Assembly: GCA_958450365.1 (NCBI GenBank)
Contig: CAUEEP010000890.1
Location: forward strand, 266,501 to 330,500
Reading direction: 5' to 3'
Length of the DNA stretch: 64,000 bases
From: Mesorhabditis belari
Lineage: Eukaryota > Nematoda > Chromadorea > Rhabditida > Rhabditidae
The position numbers and the translations under genes were made by a program. The stretch's first letter is position 1. The number at the start of each line of letters is the position of its first letter. A model generated the notes under the pieces. That model was given only the letters and a program-made list of their open reading frames with translations. It ran no database searches and was not told where the DNA came from. This document shows positions 1 through 10,680 of the stretch, piece by piece.

Positions 1-360
1 AGGGCAGCCCAAGGCAGTCCAAGGCAGTTCAGGGCAGTCCAAGGCAGTCCAAGGCAGTTCAGGGCAGTTCAGGGCAGCCCAAGGCAGTCCAAGGCAGTTC
101 AGGGCAGTCCAAGGCAGTCCAAGGCAGTTCAGGGCAGTTCAGGGCAGCCCAAGGCAGTCCAAGGCAGTTCAGGGCAGTCCAAGGCAGTCCAAGGCAGTTC
201 AGGGCAGTCCAAGGCAGTCCAAGGCAGTCCAAGGCAGTTCAGGGCAGTTCAGGGCAGCCCAAGGCAGTCCAAGGCAGTTCAGGGCAGTCCAAGGCAGTCC
301 AAGGCAGTTCAGGGCAGTCCAAGGCAGTCCAAGGCAGTCCAAGGCAGTTCAGGGCAGTCC
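1..360. repeat. 10-bp tandem array, open at the left edge
   Basis: Exactly 36 consecutive 10-bp units alternate between aaggcagtcc, agggcagttc and agggcagccc. The array ends at 360 where unique sequence begins and runs off the left edge of the window, so its true length is unknown. The open frame across it on the minus strand (WTALDCPELP-type repeats) is a by-product of a stop-free unit. Confidence 0.97.
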
Positions 361-535
361 AACATTCAAATTTCATCTCACTAGCTAGTTTTCGATTGCA
401 CAGAGCAATTCGCAAGTAGCATTTGAATCTTGAGAAACCCCTTCTTTCCACTGTTGTCGATTTTTTTAAAACTAAAATCTTGTCTACCGGATTGTCTGCT
501 TTGTCTGTTCTCTGCCCACTTATTCTCTCTCTCTC
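361..535. other. Spacer, nothing recognised
   Basis: Unique AT-rich sequence with a short CT-rich run (tctctctctctctcc) near 523-540. No coding signal, RNA gene or repeat boundary is visible. Confidence 0.5.
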
Positions 536-1022
536 TCTCCTTTTATTCTGACCAACTAATCAAACAAAAAGTTGAGAGAAATTGATCTCAAATCTTTAAA
601 ATTCATTCATCAGATGAAAATCCGGCTCTTTGAAGGCACTTTGGCTTGTTTTTATAATGAAATCCGGCTTTCGGATTTATGAAAGTGAAATTGCTACCTC
701 GTACATGATTTGGAAAAGAATTGGAAAAGAATTCTCGTGGAAATCCCGTGATTTTTCTCAGAAATCACTCTAATAAAAGAAAAAAACCAACCGATCTCTG
801 CGTTAAGCTAATCGAATGAGTAAATAGAATTTTAAAGGTTTTGAAATGGAGGTTTTAGAGTGAATAGAATTTTCTAAATAAAAGATTTAACTATGTAAGA
901 ATCATAAGGATTAACTTACAATGAAAATCAAGATTTTAATTTACCTCAATGTCTTTGATTGGCTTTGTAAGTGGGACTCGTGCACAATTTTGTAAGCTGG
1001 CCAACGGTTGACGAACTTTTTG
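536..1022 (-). repeat. Dispersed repeat R1, left arm of an inverted pair
   Basis: This stretch is the reverse complement, at high but imperfect identity, of 2083-2545. A shorter copy lies at about 1740-1990 (plus) and another at 5775-6090 (minus). Shared landmarks are ttgaggtcaatttctctata, the gatttctgagaaaaatcacg stretch and gttggccagcttacaaaatt. No transposase motif is seen. It may be a non-autonomous transposon or a segmentally duplicated piece. Confidence 0.8.
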
Positions 1023-1045
1023 ACCTAAATAAAGGAAAAAAAAGA

Positions 1046-1351
1046 GAGTTTCATAGCTCAACCTACAGACGTCCGATCGACTTGCAGTTGGTGTCATTCG
1101 ATTTTGCATCAAATTCTGCTATATAGAGATCAATATTAGATTGAGCGCTTACCTGTAAGAATATCAAGAAAATCGGCATTATACATAACTCCGAACAAGA
1201 GATCGGAGTCATGTATAACGCTGGTTTTCTCGATATTCTTACAGGTAAACGCTCAATCAAATATTGATCTCTATATAGTAGAATTTGATGCGGAATCGAA
1301 TGACACCAACTGAAAGTCGATCGGACGTCTGTAGGTCGAGCTGTGAAACTC
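1046..1351. mobile_element. Fold-back (palindromic) element, 306 bp
   Basis: Two arms of about 150 bp are inverted copies of each other around a centre near 1199. The outer ends read gagtttcatagctc and its near complement gagctgtgaaactc; inner landmarks such as acctgtaagaatatc and gatattcttacaggt pair across the centre. The transcript or single strand would form one long hairpin. A MITE or fold-back transposon is the simplest reading. No flanking target duplication was certain. The 106-codon minus frame across it is an artefact of the palindrome. Confidence 0.85.
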
Positions 1352-1379
1352 CGATCAAAATACATTGACCAAGGAATCT

Positions 1380-1520
1380 CCATTCATTATTTCGCTTCAA
1401 TACGGCTAGCTTTCTCTATTCAACTATCTAAGTCTTTTCTTTTGCCGTCACTGGTCATTGTTTGGCTGTTGTTGTTGAGAATTTGCAAGAACTGAAGAGC
1501 AATACAGCAATACTTTTGTT
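1380..1520. repeat. Inverted copy of 3235-3390
   Basis: The stretch with tagctttctctattcaacta and gtcttttcttttgccgtcac recurs in reverse complement near 3235-3390. Together with the R1 arms this shows that 0.5-3.4 kb was built by inverted duplication. Nothing coding is seen. Confidence 0.75.
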
Positions 1521-1739
1521 TTGTCAATCGTGCCAATCGTTCGTCGGCCGATCAATCGCTTGTCGTTCATCATTTTCACATTTTCAATCAAAAACCCTAA
1601 AAACAAAGATGATTCAACAAAGATTCTAATTCTTTTCCAAATAAGCCAACAAATACATCAAATATTTGTCAACAAACTCATAATTTCAAGTGAGAAATCT
1701 TGGTCATTCGATCAGATTAACCCAGAGATTGGTTGGCTT

Positions 1740-1990
1740 TTAAAAAATTCTTAATTAGAGTGATTTCTGAGAAAAATCACGAGATTTCCACGAGAATTCT
1801 TTACCAAATTCACCAAATTCTTTACCAAAGCTGGTACGGGGTAACAATTTCACTTTTGCAAATCCGAAATCCGGATTTCATTATAAAAAACAAGCCAAAA
1901 CGCCATCAGAAAGACGGATTTTCATCTTATGAATGAATTTTAAAAATTTGAGGTCAATTTCTCTATACTTTTTGATTAGTTGGTCAGAGA
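1740..1990 (+). repeat. Partial copy of repeat R1
   Basis: Matches the 2285-2540 stretch in direct orientation (for example ttaccaaattcaccaaattc and gctggtacggggtaacaatt) and the 536-780 stretch in inverse orientation. It lacks the outer part present in the other two copies. Confidence 0.8.
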
Positions 1991-2082
1991 AAAGGATTTA
2001 GAGAAAGTGGTCAAAAAAGCAAATCCGGTAGACAAGGTTTTAGTTCAAGAAAATCGACAACAGGTCAACAGGTCAAGAAGTT

Positions 2083-2545
2083 CGTCAACCGTTGGCCAGC
2101 TTACAAAATTGTGCACGGACCCCACTCACAAAGCAAATCAAAGACATTGAGGTAAATTAAAATCTCGATTTTCATTGTAAGTTAATCCTTATGATTCTTA
2201 TATAGTTAAATTTCTTATTTAGAAAATTCTATTCACTCTAAAACCTTTATCATTCGATTAGCTTAACCCAGAAATCGGTTTTTCAAAAAAAATTCTTTAT
2301 TAGAGTGATTTCTGAGAAAAATCACGAGATTTCCACGAGAATTCTTTACCAAATTCACCAAATTCTTTACCAAAGCTGGTACGGGGTAACAATTTCACTT
2401 TTGCAAATCCGAAATCCGGATTTCATTATAAAAAAACAAGCCAAAACGCCATCAGAAAGACGGATTTTCATCTTATGAATGAATTTTAAAAATTTGAGGT
2501 CAATTTCTCTATACTTTGTTTGATTAGTTGGTCAGAAAAGGATTT
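2083..2545 (+). repeat. Dispersed repeat R1, right arm
   Basis: Reverse complement of 536-1022. It contains the full set of R1 landmarks in order. Small indels separate the arms, so the pair is not very recent. Confidence 0.8.
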
Positions 2546-2640
2546 AGAGAGAGAATAAGTGGTCAAAAATCTGGTAGACTTTTCTGGTAGAAGATTGAAA
2601 AGTCGGAAGATAATCGGTAGAAGATTTTCGTTTAAAAATG

Positions 2641-3020
2641 GACAAGAGTAGACAAGAGTAGACAAGATTAGACAAGAATAGACAAGAATAGACAAGAATA
2701 GACAAGAATAGACAAGAGTAGGCAAGAGTAGACAAGAGTGGACAAGAATAGACAAGATTAGACAAGAATGGACAAGAATAGACAAGAATAGACAAGAGTA
2801 GGCAAGAGTAGACAAGAGTGGACAAGAATAGACAAGATTAGACAAGAATAGACAAGAATAGACAAGAATAGACAAGAGTAGGCAAGAGTAGACAAGAGTG
2901 GACAAGAATAGACAAGGTTAGACAAGAATAGACAAGAATAGACAAGAATAGACAAGATTAGACAAGAATAGACAAGAATAGACAAGAATAGACAAGAATA
3001 GACAAGAGTAGACAAGAGTC
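2641..3020. repeat. 10-bp tandem array (gacaagaata type)
   Basis: Thirty-eight 10-bp units (gacaagagta, gacaagaata, gacaagatta, ggcaagagta, gacaagagtg) follow each other without interruption. The unit has no stop codons on the minus strand, which creates several long overlapping frames rich in LSTLVYSC-like repeats. These are not credible genes. Confidence 0.97.
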
Positions 3021-3234
3021 TTCTCAAAATTCAAATCCTATTAGCTGATTGCTCTGAAAAATCCAAAAGAAGAACAAAATAAAAGATATAAAAGATTCAA
3101 AAGATTCAAAAGATTGAAAAGAACAATCTACTTCAGCTTTTCCTCCCAAAGAACACCTTTTTCTTCTGAGATTTTTCTCTGACTTCAAAAGAAGATCTTG
3201 AGCTGTAAATTTGGACATTTATAACTTGTAAAGT

Positions 3235-3390
3235 AACAAAACAAAAGTATTGTCAATAGTGCTCAGTATCGCTCAGTATTGCTCAGTATCGCTCTTCAGT
3301 CCATGCAAATTCTCAACAACACAACACAGCCAAACAATGATCGGTGACGGCAAAAGAAAAGACTTAGATAGTTGAATAGAGAAGAGAAGA
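3235..3390. repeat. Inverted copy of 1380-1520 with a short 10-bp array
   Basis: Reverse complement of 1380-1520. Inside it, gctcagtatc/gctcagtatt repeats about four times (around 3259-3295), while the partner copy has a contracted version. The array therefore expanded after duplication. Confidence 0.75.
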
Positions 3391-3839
3391 ATGGTGTGCG
3401 AATGTGAAGAACTGGATCACTTTCTGTCATTCATTTCTCTTTCCATTCCTCTTTCCATTTCTCTTTTCCCCTTTCCGATCAGTTCTTCACTTCAGCTTTT
3501 CCATCCATTTCTTTTCCAAACCTTTTTTTTCAATGAAAAGATCAACAACCAGGAGATTCTAGGTCTCTAATTTGATTTCTCAAACTTTTCTCAAACTTTT
3601 CGCAAACTTTTCTTCGACAAAAACTTGAATTACAGTTCTTTTACAGAAACTACAGTACTCTAATGACTGATCTAGTTATCCCAATGTAGAATTATCTAGT
3701 TTATACTGTAGAGAAGTTTATAATGTAGTAAATAGTGTTTCAACTCTACTCCACACTACCGTACTTTTTTTGAGATCCTTGAACCGGACAATTTTATCTT
3801 ATCTTTATCAATTTTATGAGATGCGCTCGTTAGAAAAAA
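3391..3839. other. No gene seen
   Basis: AT-rich with CT-rich patches (ctctttccatt repeats near 3435-3470). It holds scattered ctactgtag-like words. No convincing exon or RNA was found. Confidence 0.5.
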
Positions 3840-4210
3840 ACCCGTAACCTGGTTATTTAAAGCTTTTTGAGTAAAGCTTTTAAGCTACCGTAACCCATTA
3901 AGACCTTAAATAATTTAATCAACTACTGTAGCCCATGAACCAACTACTGTAAGCTACCGTAGACTATAAGCTACCGTAACTCCTAAGCCACCGTAACCCA
4001 TAAGCTAAGCCATAAGCTGCTTTAACCCGTAGGCTACCGGAACCCATAGGCTACCGTAATCCATAAGCCACCGTAACCCATAAGCTAAGCCATAAGCTGC
4101 TTTAACCCGTAGGCTACCGGAACCCATAAGCTACCATAACTGATAAGCTACCGTAGCTCATAAGCTAAGCCAAAAGCTAGCGTAACCCATAAGCTACCTT
4201 AATCCAGTGA
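3840..4210. repeat. Degenerate minisatellite of TACCGTAACCCATAAGC units
   Basis: Units of about 16-18 bp built on ctaccgtaacccataagc repeat across 370 bp. They include a longer direct duplication whose copies start near 3997 and 4077 (cataagctgctttaacccgt). The TACCGTA word is frequent in nematode intergenic DNA. Confidence 0.85.
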
Positions 4211-4598
4211 CTGTAACATTTTTGAAGCGCTTAGGAAACAATTATGATCAGAGAATCGGCCTTCTCTTCTAATCCGTTCTCTACAACCTGTCCTTTTCTC
4301 TTTCCTACCGTAATCTTGTGCATATTTTTATTCAATCTATCTATTTTTGTAGTAGAATTAGAATTTCAAGAATTTTTTAAAGAAATTCTAGCTGTTTTTC
4401 AAGTCAAAAACACAAAAAAAACCTAAGAATTTCAATTTTTTCAACTTCAACCAATTCTTTTCCTTGAAAACTGCTATTGTACTCTTTTTTTTGTATATTC
4501 TACCAATTCTAGATTAAATTTTGATCATTTTGATAATTTTCCTATTATTTACGATTCTCTAGAGTCAATGGGTTTTAGAATTCTTTTAGAATTCTTCG

Positions 4599-4983
4599 AT
4601 GAACACACTGTTATTCGCTTGCTCACTCCCGGTGGCGTTAGCGGCTTTGGTTTTGTTTTTTCACAACAGGTAAACGAATTCGAATGAATTTAAGCTAAAA
4701 ATTAAATCAATCCACTGAAAACCGTTTCAAAATTTCCTTGATTTTAACTCAGAAAATTCATTTCGAATTTTCTCAATCATTTCTCTGCGATTTTTGAAGA
4801 ATTTCAAAGAAAAGCCCCCCAAAAAGACAGATTTAAATCGAAAATCATCTAAACTTTTATTATTGTCATCATTTTTATTGTCATTTACCTTTTAGACATC
4901 GAAAACGTCAGAAAATCGTAAAAGCGACGACTTATCGACCGCCGCCACAATGTAATCTTTTCTTTTTTCAGCTGATATTTTAA
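4599..4983 (+). CDS. Candidate small two-exon membrane protein gene
   Basis: Exon 1 is 4599-4669 (71 bp). It encodes a strongly hydrophobic leader, residues 1-23 (MNTLLFACSLPVALAALVLF, then FHN), and ends at the donor CAG|GTAAAC. A 226-bp intron ends at TTTTAG before 4896. Exon 2 restores the frame and gives a basic tail (RHRKRQKIVK) followed by TTYRPPPQC, with a stop at 4981-4983 (52 residues). The last 11 codons (after CAATG) are AT-rich, so a further donor at TGTAATC near 4951 and a more distant last exon are possible. The local rise in GC supports coding, and the product would be a signal-anchored or single-pass membrane protein. The family is not recognised. Confidence 0.4.
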
Positions 4984-5214
4984 AAAAAATTCATCCCAAC
5001 CACTGTGCTCAAGCTTTTTTTTCTGAAACTGATTCTTAAACTGTAAACAAATAAGACTAGATTATGTTAGTTTGTTGAAAAGCTAGATAGCTTGCTTAAT
5101 GTAAAAGTTTAAGAGCTGATTTTGAGCTGAACATAATGAAAAGGTTTAAGAGCTGATTTTGAGCAAAATTCATGTCAGCCAATGCCAGTTCATTGGCTGT
5201 AAAAGTTTTTTTAA
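4984..5214. other. No gene seen
   Basis: AT-rich sequence with a short direct repeat of gtttaagagctgattttgag (near 5107 and 5144). No other structure is evident. Confidence 0.45.
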
Positions 5215-5302
5215 TTTAATTTTTTTTTTTAAAATTAAAAAAAAAAAAAGGAGGAGAAAAAGAAAGGGGAGGGGGGAGGAGGGGGGGGGGGGGGGGGGGG
5301 CC
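5215..5302. repeat. Low-complexity tract ending in G20
   Basis: A T-run and A-run lead into a purine stretch (gaggagaaaaagaaagggga) and then an uninterrupted run of 20 G at 5281-5300. The G-rich strand could form G-quadruplexes. Such a run is also a typical site of sequencing length error. Confidence 0.9.
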
Positions 5303-5520
5303 CTAAAGCCCTTATTTCAAGCTTCATTTTGATACTAAACATGACTAGGTTCTGTTTTGCCATTCTTTAGATTTCGATCATTTTGCTGGACTTGTTAAGC
5401 TTATCAAGTCCGGCGAAAGATTGATCGAAATCTAAAAAATGGTAAAACAGAACCTGACTATATTTAGTATCAAAATGAAGCCTAGAATAAGTGCTTTTGG
5501 GAGAACTGGGTTTCATGCTC
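5301..5520. mobile_element. Fold-back repeat F2, first palindrome
   Basis: Arms of about 95-110 bp face each other around 5396. For example cattctttagatttcgatca on the left pairs with tgatcgaaatctaaaaaatg on the right, and both arms carry a tttagtatcaaaatgaagc-like stretch. The same arm sequence recurs at 5657-5740 and 6160-6260. Confidence 0.8.
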
Positions 5521-5670
5521 CAAGGAGCTTTGAGCAGTAGAGAAGAGATGATCTAGTTAGACCTGCTTAACGAGTCCGGGCAAAATTTTCAGACAGTCTG
5601 CCTCGCTCTTCGATTTTTTACTGCACAAAACTCCTTCGAGCATGAAACCCAGTCCTCCCTAAAGCCCTTA
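5500..5670. mobile_element. Fold-back repeat F2, middle segment
   Basis: Bounded by inverted ends: aactgggtttcatgct on the left and agcatgaaacccagt on the right, with gcagtctgcctcgctcttcg-like sequence inside. The inside also recurs inverted at 6260-6360, so F2 is a larger composite fold-back family. Confidence 0.7.
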
Positions 5671-6360
5671 TTTCAAGCTTCATTTTGATACTAAACATGA
5701 CTAGATTCTGTTTTGCCATTCTTTAGATTTCGATCATTTTAGATCAAAAATTTTTCTGGAGTCGTTAATTCTCGTTAATTATTCTCTCTCTAAATCCTTT
5801 TCTGACCAACTAATCAAACAAAGTATAGAGAAATTGACCTCAAATTTTTAAAATTCATTCATAAGATGAAAATCCGCCTTTCTGAAGGCGTTTTGGCTTG
5901 TTTTTTATAATGAAATCCGGTTTTCGGATTTACGAAAGTGAAATTGTTACCCCGTACCAGCTTTGAATTTGAATTTGGTGAATTTTGGTAAAGAATTCTC
6001 GTGGAAATCTCGTGATTTTCCTCAGAAATCACTCTAATTAAGAATTTTTTAAAAAAACAACGAATCTCTGGGGTTAACCTCATCGAATCATCAAGATTTC
6101 TCACTTGAAATGATGAGTTTATTGACAAATATTTGATTTTGACAAATCTTTTATCTTATCGAGTCCGGTGAAAGATTGATCGAAATCTAAAGAATGGCAA
6201 AACAGAATCTAGCCATGTTTAGTATCAAAATGGAGCTTGAAATAAGGACTTTCGGAAGAACTGGGTTTCATGCTTGAAGGAGCTTTGAGCAGTGAAAAAT
6301 CGAAGAGCGAGGCAGACTGTCTGAAAAGTTTGCCCGGACTCGTTAAGCAGGTCTAGCTCT
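5657..6360. mobile_element. F2 copy interrupted by an R1 fragment
   Basis: A third F2 arm starts at 5657 and stops near 5745. Sequence matching repeat R1 (5775-6090, minus orientation) follows. F2 sequence resumes in inverse orientation from about 6150 and continues to about 6360. Read together, this is an F2 hairpin with an R1 fragment in its loop, either by insertion or by capture. Confidence 0.65.
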
Positions 6361-6365
6361 AGCTA

Positions 6366-6424
6366 AATCATTGATCTTCCGACTAGGAGACAAAACTCTT
6401 AACCAGTCAGCTATCTGACGACAA
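6366..6424 (-). tRNA. tRNA-like 5' half (truncated relic)
   Basis: On the minus strand tagctgactggttaagag fits an A-box with D-loop, followed by an anticodon-arm-like stretch (ttttgtctcctagtcggaag). The sequence then runs into repeat F2 without a B-box. This is a truncated tRNA or tRNA-derived relic, not a functional gene. Confidence 0.35.
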
Positions 6425-7047
6425 ATTCTCACAGTTTTTCTCAAAAGGAAATGAAAAACCCATGTATGTGCACTAGAAAGAGTGCGTTTACATTTCTCAA
6501 GCACAAAGCGCACTTTGAAGTGCCTCTTACGTGTAAAATGAAAAATAATGCGCTAACTCTTGGACATTTCTTTCACTTTTTCAACGATTTCCTTCAGAAT
6601 CACCATTTCTTAATGAAAAAAACAAAGAAAAAGCGAAAATTTTGTGCAAAATTTGTTCTTTTTCTTTAAAATCAACAAAACTTTTTGGAACTTTTGAAAC
6701 TTTTGAAACTTTTGATCACTAAAAACCAAAAAAACAATGTTATCATTAAAAAAAAATCGCCTTCAAAATCACTATTTCCTAACGGAAAACAATTTAAAAT
6801 TGAAAATTCTCTATATTTATAGAAATTACTTAAAAGATCACTTCAGGAAAACAAAAAAAGATCAAATTTTTCTGTGTTATTGCAAAATTCACTCATCCAG
6901 AAGATTTGATGATCTTTTAATCATTAAAAGAATGAAATAAAGGCTGCTATAATGTTCTAGAATTGGATTAGCGATAAAAAATTGTAGCGTTTAACATTGT
7001 AGTTGTGTTTAAATGAGAGCAAAACACTGCTTTTTATCTAAAATGTA
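6425..7047. other. No gene seen
   Basis: AT-rich. Two open frames of about 70 codons are lysine/phenylalanine/asparagine-rich in the way expected from base composition. The two lines around 6600 and 6765 share a tcaaaatcactatttcctaa-like stretch, a weak direct repeat. Confidence 0.45.
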
Positions 7048-7581
7048 ATTGGGTTGGGGAGAATGAGTCGGCGCCGAAATTTAAAGAAACTTTTTGCACC
7101 CATAAAACCTTCTTTAAATACACGTTTTGTTTCATCAAAATGGTCCACTATTTCTTTACAAAATGGCTTTTGAGAGATTCCACAAAGCTTTTCTTTTTTG
7201 GGATTTTATGGATTCCCAAACACAGCTAATCAAAATGACAAAAAGTTCGACTCATTGCTTGAACATGAACATGAACAGTTTCTTCCACATAAACCTCCTT
7301 TGGTGTTTATATAAAAAAGATAGAGCACACTCAATTACATAAGTTACCAAATTTTCAGGAAGATCCCTCCAACCGTTTACTCTAGATGACAGTTTATCGA
7401 TTTTGTGAAAAAATGGTCTTCTGTTGAGTTGAGGCGCTGTTTGAGTTCTCTTTTAAATGTCATTTTGTAGAGAATTAGTTAACCTTTCTACTGATATCAA
7501 ACGCTTTTCATTTGACGAAGTCTGCTAGAAGTTTTAGAAATTTCTTTCATTTTCGGCGCCGACTCATTCTCCCCAACCCAA
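7048..7581 (+). mobile_element. Mariner-type MITE, copy 1 (about 533 bp)
   Basis: Terminal inverted repeats start ttgggttggggagaatgagt and continue cggcgccga at both ends; TA lies at the outer edges. The interior matches the copies at 9697, 14397 and 36050. No transposase is encoded. The first nine bases, ttgggttgg, are the same as in the mariner at 59542, which suggests mobilisation by a related transposase. Confidence 0.92.
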
Positions 7582-7974
7582 TAATTGGGGTTTTTGTTCA
7601 AGAGCACTGTAGTTGTAATCTGAAACGTTCTTGTACTTTGGACTGGTGTAATGGATGAAAAAAATGCTAAATTACTAAAATTTGCTTTAATGTGCTAGCT
7701 GGTGTGTGTTTACAATCGAATTTCCAACAAATTACCAGTAAAATAGCTAACGGTAACGATTGGACGCTAGGAATACCGGAATATGTTAAACGATCAACAA
7801 TCAGGAGTACTGTAGCTAAATGTATACTGTAAAGTAAACGGGAAAGCACTGCAGGAAAAGGCACTGCATTGAAGCCAATTTTTGAATCATAGGTAATTAG
7901 AGCCATTGGTTCAGTTACGCAAGGATTTGCCAAGAAGAAGTTGGTCAGGTCTAGCAACTGGTTCGGAGCTAGCC
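7582..7974. other. No gene seen
   Basis: Sequence of ordinary composition. A 105-codon minus frame (from 7984) runs out of the minisatellite on its right and shows no recognisable domain, so it is not called. Confidence 0.4.
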
Positions 7975-8365
7975 TAGCCTTCAAGGCCTGTACTGGCTTG
8001 ATGGTTTGAAGCTGGCTTCAAGGCTTGGGCTGGCCTGAAGGTTTGAAGCTGGCTTCAAGGCTTGGACTGGCTTGAAGGCCTGAAGCTAGCCAGCTTGAAG
8101 GCTTGAAGCTGGCTTGAAGGCTTGAAGCTGGCTTGAAGGTCTGAAGCTGGCATCAAGGCTGAAGCTCGCTTCAAGGCCTGAAGCTGCTTTGAAGGCTTGA
8201 AGCTGGCTTCAAGTCCTGGGCTGGCTTCAAGGCTTGAAGCTGGCTTGAATCCTGAAGCTGCTTTGAAGGCTTGAAGCTGGCTTGAATCCTGAAGCTGGCT
8301 TGGAGGTCTCAAGCTGGTTTCAAGTCCTGTTCTGGCTTCAAGGCTTGAAGCTTGCTTGAAGCCTT
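7975..8365. repeat. 19-bp minisatellite (ggcttgaagctggcttcaa type)
   Basis: About 20 imperfect units of 18-20 bp built on ggcttgaagctggcttgaa. The minus strand is open across most of it (LQASFKPSSQLQAF-like repeats), a product of the unit sequence rather than a gene. Confidence 0.93.
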
Positions 8366-9062
8366 AGACCTTAGAGCCGATCTACTCAAACCAAGACGTC
8401 TATCTATAAAACTCACAAGAATCTCTAGACGTAAACGCTCACTGTCTGGCGTAATGATCCAACCTCACTGTTTTGTTTCAATTACCCAAGTCCTACCAAA
8501 GAAAAGCCAAAACTAACCACTTTCACATGATCCCCATCAATTCCCAAACACCAAAGTGTTTCCGAAAACGATCAACTCTCAAATTCCCCCAAAATGTATC
8601 AAAAATCAAAACAATTTGCACATTGAAACCGATCCCAAACATCAAAATTCCCGAAAAATTTGTAAATTCTTGATGTTGGCCCGACAAAAAGCAGCTTATT
8701 CATTAATTTGTCAGCAAATCCCCTCTCAAAACCTTTATTAAACGAAAAATTGGGAATTTTACCGAAATTTTATTGAAATTTTACTGAAATCCCGTCGAAT
8801 TTCCCTCATTTTTCGAAGAAAACATTGTTTTGAAGTTTTTTTTTGAAAGACCGAGTACAAAGCATTAAAATTTTGTGTGTTTTCCAAGAACTTCTCCATC
8901 AAAGTGATTAGAGATTTGATCAATGAAAAATGAAGAAAAATATGAATGAAAATGAATGAAAATGAATGAAAATGAAAGAATATGAAACACTTCCAGCTGA
9001 TCCGTATGCGATGACGACAATGCCCTCTTTCCACCACCAATCCGCCACTCATCTATCAATTC
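8366..9062. other. No gene seen
   Basis: Intergenic-looking sequence. A short tandem run of aatgaatgaaa (8943-8975) gives a phenylalanine/serine/histidine-rich minus frame that is not credible as a gene. Confidence 0.45.
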
Positions 9063-9145
9063 ATCAATTGTCCTCGGAAGAAAAAGGTCTGTACATCACT
9101 GGGGAAACGGGAGAGCGAGGTTAAATGGTCTCCCCTGCTCCCGTT
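9063..9145. repeat. Short direct repeat, copy 1
   Basis: The stretch tcctcggaagaaaaaggt followed by ctggggaaacgggagagcga recurs at 9596-9672. Its interior is partly self-complementary (gggagagcgaggttaa against the following ctcccgcgctccc in the second copy). It abuts the tRNA-like sequence at 9150. Confidence 0.75.
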
Positions 9146-9149
9146 CACC

Positions 9150-9237
9150 AGCACCTCGGTGGTCTAGTGGATAGTGAGGGCGGTCGCCAATCTGTGCACT
9201 GCTATTTCACGCGGGTTCGAGTCCCCTCCGTGGCAAA
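9150..9237 (+). tRNA. tRNA-like sequence (degenerate or SINE head)
   Basis: tggtctagtgg is a good A-box and gggttcgagtcc a good B-box, about 47 bp apart. The T-arm is nearly intact. The acceptor stem (acctcgg against ccgtggc) has mismatches and the anticodon region is longer than normal, so a functional tRNA is doubtful. A pol III promoter or tRNA-derived repeat is the safer call. Confidence 0.5.
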
Positions 9238-9595
9238 CATTTTTTTACATTTTTCAAAAGATTCAAAAGCTTTTTAACAGTATCTAAATGTTAAGGAAGC
9301 TTGATGATGCGGTATTAGAGTCAAACTTGGACTATAGATAACTATTTCAGAATGATACAACTTATACAGAATGATACAGCAGGTTTAAAAAAATGTGATT
9401 TTCGATTGAATGTATTACGACTTGCTTGCTTGCTTAATCGATAGCTTCTAAGGGTAAACGGTTTTTCGTCGAAAACTAGGGTTTCTTACGAAAATCCGAA
9501 AGCGCTATCGTGATCTCCGTATTCGACTTGTGTTTTCACGTCATTTTCGTGCCAAAATGTCACGCTCACTTCTGAAAATTGCCTTTTGAAGAAAG

Positions 9596-9672
9596 TCCTC
9601 GGAAGAAAAAGGTTTGAACATTTACTGGGGAAACGGGAGAGCGAGGTTAACTCGTCTCCCGCGCTCCCCTTC
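9596..9672. repeat. Short direct repeat, copy 2
   Basis: Second copy of the 9063-9145 unit, here without the tRNA-like downstream half. It is followed directly by the MITE target sequence at 9695. Confidence 0.7.
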
Positions 9673-9696
9673 AAATGAAAAACCCATGTACATGTA

Positions 9697-10216
9697 TTGG
9701 GTTGGGGAGAATGAGTCGGCGCCAAACTTTAAAGGGACTTTTTGCACACATAAAGCCTTCTTTAAACATACGTTTGGTTTCATCAAAAGGATCCACTATT
9801 TCTCTACAAAAAGACTTTTGAGAGATTCCACAAAGCTTTTCTTTCGTGGAGTTTATGAACTTCCAAACGCAGCTGGTTAAAATGGCAAAGAGTCCGACTC
9901 ATCATTTGAACAGTTTCTTTCACATAAACCTTCTTTGGTGTTTATATAAAAAAGATAGAGCACATTCAATTACTTAAGTTGCCAAATTTGCAGGAAGATC
10001 CCACCAATGGTTTTTTCTAGATCACAGTTTGTAGTTTTTGTGAAAAAATGGCTTTTTCTTGAGCGGAGGCGCTGTTTGAATTTTCTTTTAAATGTGATTT
10101 TGTAGAGAATTCGTTAACCATTCTACTGATATCAAACGCATATTATTTGACGAAGTCGAATAGAAGTTCTAGACATTTTTTTCATTTTCGGCGCCGACTC
10201 ATTCTCCCCAACCCAA
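9697..10216 (+). mobile_element. Mariner-type MITE, copy 2 (520 bp)
   Basis: Ends are ttgggttggggagaatgagt and its complement, flanked by TA at 9695-9696 and 10217-10218. The insertion lies inside a gtacatgtacatg tract that continues on the right as an 18-bp array. It is more diverged inside than copies 1 and 3, which are very alike. Confidence 0.93.
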
Positions 10217-10288
10217 TACATGTACAAACCGATGTACATGTACAAACCGATGTACATGTACAAACCGATGTACATGTACAAACCGATG
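10217..10288. repeat. Four units of an 18-bp repeat
   Basis: tacatgtacaaaccgatg is repeated four times without change. catgtacatgta just left of the MITE looks like part of the same array split by the insertion. Confidence 0.92.
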
Positions 10289-10680
10289 TATGTGGACTAG
10301 AAAGGTTGCGTTTACATTTCTTTTTTCTGAGAAAAATCAAGTACAAAAATCATGTACAAAAACCAAGAAAAGAAATCATTGAAATCTTTGAACAATGCCG
10401 AAAAATCATTGATATCATTGAAATTCTCGATTCCAATGCCCTTTTTTTGTCTTTTTTGTCTAATTCTTTCAAACAAATTTCAAATGAAATCATTTTTCCT
10501 TTCTTTTTTTTCTTGAAAAGGTTGATTTTTACCAATTTTTTAAAAACAAAACTACCAATTTTCTTTTTAATTCCTTTTTTTCATTTAAACTTTTGTACAT
10601 ATAAATCTCTAGTAAGTCTAGTCAGTTTTTTTTTTGATGATTAAGATGTTGTACGGGTACAGAAAAAGGAGAAAATGTTT
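10289..10680. other. No gene seen
   Basis: AT-rich sequence with many T-runs. The 165-codon plus frame through here begins inside the MITE and crosses the 18-bp array, so it is not treated as a gene. Confidence 0.45.

Noticed and set aside
2486..3027. Long minus-strand frames with LVYSCLFLS repeats
   Set aside because: They exist only because the 10-bp unit lacks stops in those frames; three overlapping frames are open at once.
9150..9237. Functional tRNA gene
   Set aside because: A and B boxes are good, but the acceptor stem mismatches and the anticodon region is too long for a standard tRNA.
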